NCBI GenBank assembly: GCA_036365515.1
Contig: CM070873.1
Coordinates: 221,955,376 to 222,019,375 of the forward strand
Reading direction: 5' to 3'
Source: Torymus aiolomorphi
Lineage: Eukaryota > Arthropoda > Insecta > Hymenoptera > Torymidae
Length of the DNA: 64,000 nt
A program made the position numbers and the translations under genes. The notes beneath the pieces are model-generated. The model ran no database searches, was not told the origin of the DNA, and saw only the letters and a program-made list of their open reading frames with translations. Position 1 is the stretch's first letter. The number at the start of each line of letters is the position of its first letter. Shown here piece by piece: positions 1 through 7,953 of this stretch.

Positions 1-1084
1 AATATGAGATGAGTTGATGTTTATCTTGAGATAATACAGCTCCAACTGCAACATTTGATGCATCGGAAGTAATACAAAATGTTTTTGTAAAATCTGGATA
101 TGTGAGAATAGGTGCATTTGAAATTATCTCTTTTAATTTATTAAGTACTTGGATATATTTTGTATTTTGGCAATCAATCTTTTCTCCTTTTTTAAGTACA
201 TTTGCAAGAAGTTTAGCTATTTTTGCATAATCTCTTATAAATTTTCTATAATATCCAGTAAGTCCTAAAAATGCTTTTACTTCCTTCTGTGTTGTTGGTA
301 AAGGGTATTTATTTATAGCATCAATCTTCTCTGGATTTGGTTTAATACCATTTGATGTAATAATATGACCTAAGAAAGGAACTTCTTTTCTTAAAAATTC
401 ACTTTTATCTAGTTGTATTTTTAATCCATAATTCTTTAATTCATCTAATATTATTTTTAGATGTTGTAAATGTTCCTGTAACGATTTTGAAAATATTACA
501 ATATCATCCATATATACAAAACAAAATTTATGTAAATATTTTCTTAAAACTTTATCCATCATTCTTTGAAAGGTTGCTGGGGCATTTTTTAAACCAAATG
601 GCATTCGAAGGTATTCGTAATGTCCATTTTCTACAGTAAAAGCAGTTTTTTCGATTGAATCTTTATCAACTTTAATTTGACGAAATCCTTGAGCCAAATC
701 TAAAGTTGTAAAATAAGCACATTTTCCCAAATTTTCTAAAATATCTTCCATCCTTGGAAGGGGATATTTATCTTCTATGGTGACATCGTTTAATTTTCTA
801 TAATCAATCACCATTCTCCATTTCTTTTTACCGCTTGCATCCTGCTTTTTCGGCACAACCCATACAGGTGACGAATACGGTGAATTACTGGGTTGAATTA
901 TTTCGTCTTTTAATAATTTTCTTACTTGCTCTTGTATTATCTCTTTTAAATGATACGGATACCGAAAACTTTTGACATATATTGGATGGTCGTCTTTTGT
1001 TCTGGTATTATGCGAAACCGCCATTGTCGCCGATAGCTTCTCGTCTTTGCGATAAAAACAGTCATTGTATTTCTGACATAACAT
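1..1084 (-). CDS. Ty3/gypsy pol: reverse transcriptase and start of RNase H (partial)
   Basis: Reverse transcriptase of an LTR retrotransposon, which copies element RNA into DNA in cytoplasmic particles. The minus-strand frame appears open from an ATG at 1084-1082 to the window edge. Seen in order: PVWVVPKKQ, WRMVIDYRKLN, a LDLAQGF block, LRMPFGLKNAPATFQRMMD, the catalytic FVYMDDIVIFS, GHIITSNGIKPNP, FLGLTGYYRKFI, and then an RNase H start (ITSDAS, VGAVLSQ). These are standard Ty3/gypsy RT blocks with the catalytic Asp pair intact. The ATG overlaps the protease stop as TAATG, so pol would need reinitiation or frameshifting here, or one base has been lost. Integrase would lie beyond the left edge. 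Confidence 0.93.
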   Translation of the reverse strand, partial: MLCQKYNDCFYRKDEKLSATMAVSHNTRTKDDHPIYVKSFRYPYHLKEIIQEQVRKLLKDEIIQPSNSPYSSPVWVVPKKQDASGKKKWRMVIDYRKLNDVTIEDKYPLPRMEDILENLGKCAYFTTLDLAQGFRQIKVDKDSIEKTAFTVENGHYEYLRMPFGLKNAPATFQRMMDKVLRKYLHKFCFVYMDDIVIFSKSLQEHLQHLKIILDELKNYGLKIQLDKSEFLRKEVPFLGHIITSNGIKPNPEKIDAINKYPLPTTQKEVKAFLGLTGYYRKFIRDYAKIAKLLANVLKKGEKIDCQNTKYIQVLNKLKEIISNAPILTYPDFTKTFCITSDASNVAVGAVLSQDKHQLISY

Positions 1085-1551
1085 TATATAATCTTCTCCT
1101 TTTCCTCTGTATTCATATGGTTCGTTCTTATTTGTGACCTTGCGTCTTGATTATTATTTACACTTATGGCTTTACATTTTTCGGGTATATTATTTAAATA
1201 ATTTATTTCAAATTTTGCTGTACTAAAGATTTGTGTTTTATAATCAATGTTCGCTTTAAGTTTTTTTAAATCTTTATGTCCGATTAAACAATCATATTTA
1301 GAATGCCAAGGCAATATCAAAAAGGTGATAGGAGTATTATCTCCTAATTCGCGCAAAATGGGAAAAGTAAGTGCATGTGTTCCTTGCGACTTTCTGTGTA
1401 CGGACTTGATTTCGAATTCATGTGGAAAAATAAATTTTGAAAATAATTTATAAGCTATTTCCGGATTAATAATTGATGAAGACGCTCCGGAATCAATTAA
1501 TATTTTTAATGGAGGGTTATAATATGAGGTAAATCGGGTAAATCTTCTAAA
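1084..1551 (-). CDS. Ty3/gypsy aspartic protease
   Basis: Retroviral-type aspartic protease that cleaves the element's polyproteins. The frame is open from 1551 down to the TAA at 1086-1084. The active-site motif ILIDSGASSSII (DSG) lies at about 1503-1468. A second conserved stretch, CLIGHKDLKKL, lies downstream. It overlaps the end of the second gag frame (to 1506) by about 45 bases in a different frame, as expected if it is made by frameshifting from gag. I saw no canonical slippery heptamer there. Together with the TAATG junction at its end, this gives gag, protease and RT in three separate frames. Confidence 0.82.
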   Translation of the reverse strand, partial: FRRFTRFTSYYNPPLKILIDSGASSSIINPEIAYKLFSKFIFPHEFEIKSVHRKSQGTHALTFPILRELGDNTPITFLILPWHSKYDCLIGHKDLKKLKANIDYKTQIFSTAKFEINYLNNIPEKCKAISVNNNQDARSQIRTNHMNTEEKEKII

Positions 1552-2099
1552 TTATTTAAATTTACTGTTTTTCCTTGTGTAGAATCGAGTGCATTATTTA
1601 AATTAGAATCTTGGGGAAAATTTTCCTGATTAATAATTTCTTCGTTTTCATACTCAATTGTCCCTTCTTTAATGTTTGATGATTCTTCTTCATTAATAAA
1701 GTCGGTTGATTGCTCTTCTTGATAATGAAGTTCTTCTGAGATAAAGTTTGGAGGTCCTGTTCTCTTAAACATATTGTTTGTTCTCGGTATAAAATTATTT
1801 TGCATTGCAGAAGTACTCGGTCTATTATTAATATTACTATTTGGTCTACTACTATTTCTAGTATTAACTGACATTGGTGTAGGCTGATAAGTTTGTGGTC
1901 GAGATTGATTAGTATTTGAAGTATTATTAGTATTTCTTACAAAATTTTCAAAATTTATTGGTGTGAATTTAGGCGTAACTTGTGTAGTGATAGGTCGTGA
2001 TACATTGCCAGTCGAAGTTACATGAAACAGATTATTATTCCTCGTACTTCCAACTGTAGTAAAAACAGTTGATTTTGGCTTATTTTCACGTTGTCTCAT
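1506..2099 (-). CDS. Ty3/gypsy gag, C-terminal part
   Basis: 197 codons from an ATG at 2099, in the same frame as the gag N-terminal part and separated from it only by a TAA and six codons. The sequence is Asn/Ser/Thr/Pro rich, basic at first (MRQRENKPK) and acidic later (EELHYQEEQ, NEEESS). This fits a disordered nucleocapsid-like region. No CCHC zinc knuckle is present, which is uncommon for gypsy gag but seen in some insect lineages. It is either the C-terminus of one gag protein made by readthrough or a gag broken by one mutation. Confidence 0.6.
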   Translation of the reverse strand: MRQRENKPKSTVFTTVGSTRNNNLFHVTSTGNVSRPITTQVTPKFTPINFENFVRNTNNTSNTNQSRPQTYQPTPMSVNTRNSSRPNSNINNRPSTSAMQNNFIPRTNNMFKRTGPPNFISEELHYQEEQSTDFINEEESSNIKEGTIEYENEEIINQENFPQDSNLNNALDSTQGKTVNLNNLEDLPDLPHIITLH

Positions 2100-2117
2100 A
2101 AAAGTAAGAAAAGCTGC

Positions 2118-2699
2118 TTATTGTTCATGATTGTCAAGTTTTCTACATTTTACTAGACATTCTTCGATATCGGCTAAGTCAAAATGAGTTAACTGTGTAT
2201 GATATGGTTCTTTAATTCCGTTTATAAATACATTCTTTGCAGCTTTTTCATAAAATGTTCTTTTCATAGTAACTATACTTGCATTTGTCTCATTTATCTG
2301 CATATGTTCTTTTATTTTATTCAAACGATTTTTAATATCTTCAGCATATTTCTCATATGTTTGATTTGATTGTTGAAAGCAAATACTGAGTTTATTAAAT
2401 AATAATTCTTCTGAACTAGGATCACTGTATCTACTAATTAAAAGTGTTTTACACGCATCCCAAGTTGTCGGATTATGAGCAACTACTAAATCTAAAGCTT
2501 CTCCACTAATTTTCGATTTTATCAAAGCAAATAATGCTTCATTTATTACCGCATGAGCTGTAGTAAGACTTTCAGAGAATTTGCTACACTGCTGGATAAA
2601 ATGTGACAAAAGTTTTGTTCCTCCTTCATATTTGGGAATTGCTTCGCGCCATATAGATAGTCTTAATTTAAATTGTTCTACAGGAGTAGGTTGTACCAT
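2118..2699 (-). CDS. Ty3/gypsy gag, N-terminal (capsid) part
   Basis: 193 codons from ATG 2699-2697 to TAA 2120-2118. The protein is helical, with features of the retrotransposon gag capsid fold: KLSICFQQSNQTYEKYAEDIKNRL is preceded by TWDACKTLLISRYSDPSSEELL (given here as two short neighbouring blocks). It is the first ORF of the minus-strand gypsy element and lies just left of the presumed leader and 5' LTR. The stop context is CAA TAA GCA, followed in the same frame by the C-terminal gag part. Family assignment rests on gag-like helices and position upstream of protease and RT. Confidence 0.75.
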   Translation of the reverse strand: MVQPTPVEQFKLRLSIWREAIPKYEGGTKLLSHFIQQCSKFSESLTTAHAVINEALFALIKSKISGEALDLVVAHNPTTWDACKTLLISRYSDPSSEELLFNKLSICFQQSNQTYEKYAEDIKNRLNKIKEHMQINETNASIVTMKRTFYEKAAKNVFINGIKEPYHTQLTHFDLADIEECLVKCRKLDNHEQ

Positions 2700-3230
2700 T
2701 TTGGCTTCTCAATGATCAATCATATTTTAGGATAAGGTAGTATAGGAAGGAAATTTCAAAGACTTACTTTGATGATTTCTAGACGAACCTCTGTTTGCAA
2801 GTGGGATCCAGGTTCGACGTAGTAAGGTGGATTCCGCGATGATGGAGTTGAAACTTCAGCTGCTTTCTCAATGATGATTTCCGTCACGCAATTGGAGGAG
2901 CATCGAGAGTCTACAACCTCACGGCATCCTGTCCGCAGCGCCAGTTAAGTTACAAGTCAGATATGCGACCGAAAAGAGGTGCACTCACACAGGTAAAAAG
3001 GTAAGTAAATTAATTAATCAAATGCGTTAATCAAGATACATTTATTAAAAGACGTCTGAACAGTTTGGAAGCCCGACAGAGACTGCTCGTCGCCGGTGCG
3101 AGAGCCCACTAGGCAACAGCCTTATCATTATTCCATTGTCTTTTAACAATAGTAATGTTTACTCTTGCAGGTTCATGGGAAGATGCCAATCGATGGATAT
3201 ACTGTGCTGGAACGTTCATATAACTCGCGC
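2700..3230 (-). repeat. Putative leader and 5' LTR of the minus-strand gypsy element
   Basis: Non-coding stretch directly upstream of gag on the minus strand, where the 5' LTR should lie. A minus-strand AATAAA is visible near 3045, compatible with an LTR R region. A primer-binding site and exact LTR borders cannot be fixed because the partner LTR is outside the window. A short TG-rich run (about 3231-3260) ends the region. Confidence 0.35.
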
Positions 3231-3260
3231 GCGTGTGTGTGTATGTGTGTGTGTATGTGC
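3231..3260. repeat. TG-rich microsatellite
   Basis: Alternating CG then TG/TA dinucleotides, about 30 bp, between the gypsy leader and the satellite array. Confidence 0.7.
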
Positions 3261-3264
3261 AGGG

Positions 3265-3736
3265 AAAAAAAATACTAAATTCAAATAAGGCTTACTTAAT
3301 TCAAGTAAATCATTTATTAGAATAGTAGTAAAGAAATATTTATTTAAAGTAATATATCCTATTAATTTGAAATAAATAAATATTTAATTGGGCTAACAAA
3401 ATATGTTTTTGACAATAACAATTATTTTTTAGGTTTAAACATGTATTTATTTAAAATAAATATACGTTTTTCAGATTCAAATAAATATTTAATAAAAATA
3501 ATTAAATGTTTATTAGAAAGAAAAAATTATTACATTAGTTTAACAAAATCTGTTTTTGCCGATAATAATTATTTTTTAAATTCAAACATATATTTATTTA
3601 AAATAAATATACGTTTTTCAGATTCAAATAAATATTCATTAAAAATAATTAAATGTTTATTAGAAAGAAAAAATTATTACATTAGTTTAACAAAATCTGT
3701 TTTTGCCGATAACAAAACGAAAATATTAAGTCATTA
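3265..3736 (+). repeat. AT-rich satellite array, ~149-bp unit, left block
   Basis: Tandem units share blocks such as TATACGTTTTTCAGATTC and CTGTTTTTGCCGATAA. The last two units are nearly identical with a spacing of about 149 bp; units further left are more diverged. The same units resume at 14437, so 3737-14436 looks inserted into one ancestral array. A 98-codon open stretch across two units is accidental: it consists of the repeated unit read through and has no protein similarity I recognise. Confidence 0.85.
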
Positions 3737-3738
3737 AG

Positions 3739-4197
3739 AATAGTATATTACGATACGTGGGCCGGAAATTGGATTTCCGGGCCGTGCGTGGTATGACGCC
3801 CGAGGCGAAGCCGAGGGCGTCATGACGCACGGTCAGGGCATCCAATTTCCGGTCCAAGTATTGTATACTATTTTTCTTACTCCCCGGCCGAAAGTACGTT
3901 CTGTAATTGTTAAATAATTGATAAAATTGCATTGTCGTCTGCTAGCTGTGTTTGAGTGCTAGTTTTTCTTTCGGCCCGCTCGATAGTACTGCCTCTGTCG
4001 GCCACTTTGGGTAGCTCGGTCGATATTACCGACTGTTTTTTCTTTCGACCCGGCGTGGAGAGCTGGTATTTTGGGCGTCTGCTACTTTCGCTGTTGCACA
4101 GATGGTCTGATGCCCGCCCGACATTTGCAAGACCGAGGCGAAGCCGAGGTTTTGCTGGTCGGGGCGGGCATCAGAAACACATTCATTAAAAAAAGAA
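3739..4197 (+). repeat. Left TIR of the YR element
   Basis: Inverted copy of 7482-7946 with few differences. It has a composite structure: an inner palindrome from TAGTATATTACGATAC to GTATTGTATACTA (3741-3871) with a GC-rich hairpin whose loop contains GAGGCGAAGCCGAG, then CTTACTCCCCGGCCGAAAGTACG, then a second hairpin (about 4112-4171) flanked by GATGCCCGCCC and GGGCGGGCATC with the same GAGGCGAAGCCGAG loop. Confidence 0.9.
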
Positions 4198-4392
4198 AGA
4201 AATAAGGTGATGAAATAAGTACAATAAAGTTTGATTTTAATAATTTAAACTTTTTTAATATATTAACATCAAGTATTAATACAATAATTAATACAAGATT
4301 TACATTTAAATTAATAAACTTTGGTTTTAACAATTTTAACTTTCAATATATTAATCTCAATATAAAATAAATTTTTGTTTGATTTTTTTTCT

Positions 4393-6345
4393 TTACAAAT
4401 GATTTTCTTTATCAGATTTGTAATTGTTAATATTCACAATGATATTGCCGTTGATAGTACAATTTTTAAATTTAATATATTTGTTTAAAGTTGAATTTAT
4501 TTGATCATTCAATGAGTTATTTTGATCTTGATTTTGGTTTTTATCTGCATTCAGTGATTTATTTTCATTTTGGTTTTGATTTTCATCTTGAATTTGAGGA
4601 TTTAAATTTTGAAGAATTCTTTTTGATTCATTGGAGTTGGTTTGCGGTTGAAGAGTTGTCATATTGCTTGTTGTCGTAGTAGGTTTTTGATCTGAAATAA
4701 AGTTTGTTACGAATGAAAAGTAGTACAGGTGTCATCGACTCTATACATTAGTATTTTTTATGCTTACCTGAAGTTGAATTGAAATTGTTCGTAGTGATTT
4801 CTTCTTCGAAATCTGACCAATTTAAATTGTAATCAGATTCATCTTTGTCGGGTGTAGTATTTGTCAATGGTTTCGAATGAGACATTTCATCTTGAATTTG
4901 AGGATTTAAATTTTCAAGAATTCTTTTTTACATGGAGGTGGTTGAGTAGTTACTTTATGTTCGAATCCTAGTTTCACTGGTGTTTTTAAAAGAAATTTTT
5001 TGCTGTGGTGGTTTGTCGAGGGTTGATTTTCATTGTTTTCCGGTGTAAGTATTTTCTTATTGCTGGCTGTGGTAAAATTGAGTTGTTGGTCTGAAATAAA
5101 GTTTTTAGGAATGAAAGGTAGTACAGGTGGCATCGTGCAAACTTATTAAGTATATTAATATTTTGTATGCTTACTTGGAATTGGATGGAACTGGTTCGTA
5201 GTGAATTCCTGGTTGGAATGTGACCAATTTGAATGGTAGTGGGAGTCAGCTTCATTGGGTGTAGTACTTGTCGATGGTTTTTGATGAGTGTTTGTCGTAG
5301 CTGTACGGATAATACCATTGAAAATCATTTGTCTATTATGCAGTGAATTTTCTATATAGCCTTGTGCTATAGCATCCGAACGCCACCTTCCTAGTTGTTT
5401 AATCATTTGCATGTTTGCACCGGATTCAGAAAGAAGCGTTGCTGCTGTTCTTCTAAAGCAGTGACCTGTGTACTTTTTTGGATTTTGTAATTTTAAATGA
5501 GAAGCAATAGTCTGTGGTACTTCACGTATCTTATTTTTTCCAATGACTTGACGAGTACATTTGCCTTTGTTGTAGTGGATGAAAAATCTGTCTGTAAACT
5601 GATCGGTTGGTCTTAAGGAAATGTAATATTTAACCTTGTTATAGAAAAGGTTTCCAATAAGAAACTCGCCAGCGTAGTCGTTTTTGTTATGTTGGATCGA
5701 TACTAGAAAGGCATCACCCAAATCTTTTAGGTCTTCAAGTTTCATATTAGTTAATTCATCACAGCGGAGTGCACCGCAAATTCCAAATGTAAGTATTACC
5801 TGTGAATGTTAAAAATATAGTATAAATTAACCAAATATAAGAGTATTAATTGCGAAGTGAATATATAAATAATGAATTACCTTTGTGGCTAAATACACTT
5901 GATCATCGGCTGTTGTCATAAAATTCATAATTTCAGTCCAGGTTAAAGTCTTTGATTTTTTAGGTTTGTAACCTTTACCATAATTTTTTATCATACTTTT
6001 TAAAGTGAAGAACTTAGTAATATCAATATTGTCTTTTGTATTTAAAGTATTTCGAAGCATACTCCATATGCTCCATAGAGTTGGCGGTTTCAATTTTAGT
6101 TTTAAGGTGTTAAAGTAAACAATTAAATTGTTTTCTTCGGAGTTTGTTGAAAGTGAATTTTTATTTTCTTCTTTCCATTTTTGGTAAGCGTTGTAGACTA
6201 GGAGGTAGCGTTCGGAAGACTTCTTTGGTAATGTTTCCGACTCTATAATTATTTTTGCCTCTTGGTCAAAAATTTTTAAGATTTCTTCTTCGTCTTCAGA
6301 ACCATCGGATGAGGATTCATCTGTGTTTGTTTCTTTGAAAGACAT
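4393..6345 (-). CDS. Tyrosine recombinase (phage-integrase fold), spliced, Crypton-like
   Basis: DNA strand-transfer enzyme presumed to move the element. Predicted minus-strand exons are 6345-5881, 5799-5175, 5090-4768 and 4691-4393, with GT-AG introns (donors GTAATT, GTAAGC, GTAAGC; acceptors TTCACAG, ATTTCAG, ATTTCAG). Exon 1 has an acidic N-terminus and a helical core-binding-like region. Exon 2 holds the catalytic domain: GALRCDEL (first Arg), GHCFRRTAATLL (His-x-x-Arg), LGRWRSDAIAQGYIENS (Trp and the Tyr nucleophile). All five expected catalytic positions are present. The C-terminal tail (exons 3-4) is Asn/Gln rich, duplicated, and has a one-base frameshift near 4925. The similarity to animal Crypton-type recombinases is from my knowledge of that motif family. 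Confidence 0.85.
4685..5270 (-). repeat. Tandem duplication of an exon-intron unit in the recombinase tail
   Basis: The blocks around 4770-4880 and 5176-5270 are diverged copies, and the introns that follow (4692-4767 and 5091-5174) have the same donor GTAAGC and the same acceptor context. Both encode a stretch like DESDYNLNWSDFEEE / EADSHYHSNWSHSNQE. The repeat of KRILxNLNPQIQDE at the next junction shows that the unit spans exon, intron and the following exon start. Confidence 0.75.
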
Positions 6346-6478
6346 TTTTTATCTCAATCGAAATTGAGAAATTGCACGTAATTTTATTGCTTTCAATCTT
6401 GTTTTTTTTAGTTAAGCACATTTTAGGTTAGAACGCGGACACTACCACTGCACGTGATCGCAGTATTTATTGCTACAT

Positions 6479-6532
6479 TTCTCGAGAGAATTTGTAGAAA
6501 ATAACAATTCATTTTTACATTTCTCGAGAGAA
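6479..6532. promoter_or_regulatory. Two copies of a 12-bp palindrome upstream of the recombinase gene
   Basis: TTCTCGAGAGAA occurs at 6479-6490 and 6521-6532, within two copies of a longer ACATTTCTCGAGAGAATTT, 42 bp apart. They lie about 135-190 bp upstream of the recombinase start on the minus strand, which would suit a promoter element or recombinase-binding site. The function is inferred only from position and symmetry. Confidence 0.4.
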
Positions 6533-6614
6533 TTTCTGTCAGAGTGCGTGTCGAGCTATTCATTTTTCTGTAAGATATCGTGCAGACAGAGTGCTGGGAC
6601 TTGCGTAGTGTGTC

Positions 6615-7351
6615 ACTTAATTGTCTCTACACGACTCGAGAGTACGTGTAGAAGACAAGAAAAAAAACAATGACCACGATCAAACAAAACCACTTTTTAT
6701 TTCAACTAACTCTTATTTCTCGTCACCCGTGCACTTTCCTTTGTTTATTTCGCACGCGTCGACTCGCGCTCGGACGTGCGAGGGAGACAGAGTGGCTCAT
6801 GCGCGCGGGCGCTCAAGCGCAGCGGGTCGGGAAGTTTCGGCAGCCAATCAGAGCGCGCGGTTGGTCTAAAATAGGATGCGAAAGTTTCTCTTTCGGCCCG
6901 GAGATGCGGGCCGAAAGTACGTACTTTCGGGTGGGCGAGTAAGAAAATAATATTAATATTGCTTTTGATGACCAAGCAATCGATTTTGAGAAAATCGAAT
7001 CAACAGATTATAAACAATTTTTTCTTACTCGCCCACCCGAAAGTACGTACTTTCGGCCCGCATCTCCGGGCCGAAAGAGAAACTTTCGCATCCTATTTTA
7101 GACCAACCGCGCGCTCTGATTGGCTGCCGAAATTTCCTGACCCGCGGCGCTTGAGCACCCGCGCGCATGTCTGACGAAAGATGTTTGTGCGGTGTGAAGG
7201 TTAGACACGTACGAAATAAACAGAGGAAAGTGCACAGGTGACGACAAAAAAGAGTTAAATGAAATAAAAAGTGGTGTTGTTTGATCGTGGTCATTGTTTT
7301 TTCCTCTTGTTTCCTACACGTACTTTCGAGTTGTGTAGAAACAATTAAGTA
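6615..7351. repeat. Internal palindrome of the YR element (~335-bp arms)
   Basis: Arms 6615-6947 and 7018-7351 are inverted copies around a ~70-bp AT-rich centre. Near the centre the arms carry CTTACTCGCCCACCCGAAAGTACG, which is related to the CTTACTCCCCGGCCGAAAGTACG block of the outer TIRs. This suggests a nested fold-back element of the same family. A stretch of the right arm (7172-7285) is repeated directly at 7384-7481. Confidence 0.85.
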
Positions 7352-7481
7352 AACGTACGAACGGAAGCGTTCGAAGAAATATGTTTGTGTGGTGTGAAGG
7401 TTAGACACGTACGAAATAGACAGAGGAAAGTACACTTGTGACGAGAAAAAAGAGTTAGTTGAAATAAAAAGTGGTGTTGTC

Positions 7482-7946
7482 TTTTTTTAATGAATGTGTT
7501 TCTGATGCCCGCCCCGGCCAGCAAAACCTCGGCTTCGCCTCGGTCTTGCAAATGTCGGGCGGGCATCAAACCATCTGTGTAACAGCGAAAGTAGCAGACG
7601 GCCAAAAAACCAGCTCTCCACGCCGGGTCGAAAGAAAAAACGGTCGGTAATATCGACTGAGCTACCCAAAGCGGCCGACAGAGGCAGTACTATCGAGCGG
7701 GTCGAAAGAAAAACTAACACTCAAACGTCTCAAACACAGCTAGCAGACGACAACGCAATTTTATCAATTATTTAACAATTACAGAACGTACTTTCGGCCG
7801 GGGAGTAAGAAAAATAGTATACAATACTTGGACCGGAAATTGGATGCCCTGGCCGTGCGTCATGACGCCCTCGGCTTCGCCTCGGGCGTCATACCACGCA
7901 CGGCCCGGAAATCCAATTTCCGGCCCACGTATCGTAATGTACTATT
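7482..7946 (-). repeat. Right TIR of the YR element
   Basis: Inverted partner of the left TIR. It ends exactly where the coding sequence of a gypsy pol fragment starts (ATG at 7954), so that pol fragment can be read as one open frame with TIR sequence. The same hairpins are present. Confidence 0.9.
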
Positions 7947-7953
7947 GACAATA

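Larger units (their letters stand above)
3739..7946. mobile_element. 4.2-kb element with ~460-bp TIRs encoding a tyrosine recombinase
   Basis: The ends are near-perfect inverted copies of about 460 bp (3739-4197 and 7482-7946), starting AATAGTATATTACGATACG and ending CGTATCGTAATGTACTATT. Between them lie a spliced tyrosine recombinase gene on the minus strand and a second large palindrome (6615-7351). No reverse transcriptase lies inside, so it is not a DIRS retroelement. Metazoan Crypton elements encode such recombinases but are described without long TIRs, so this arrangement is unusual. No clear target-site duplication is seen: the flanks are TTAAG on the left and GACAA on the right. The left flank is satellite and the right flank is truncated gypsy pol. 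Confidence 0.75.

Noticed and set aside
3441..3737. 98-codon open frame in the satellite.
   Set aside because: It is two tandem satellite units read through; no coding signature.
3739..7946. DIRS retroelement.
   Set aside because: It has the recombinase and inverted ends but no RT or RNase H within its borders; the neighbouring RT lies outside the TIR and belongs to a gypsy pol.
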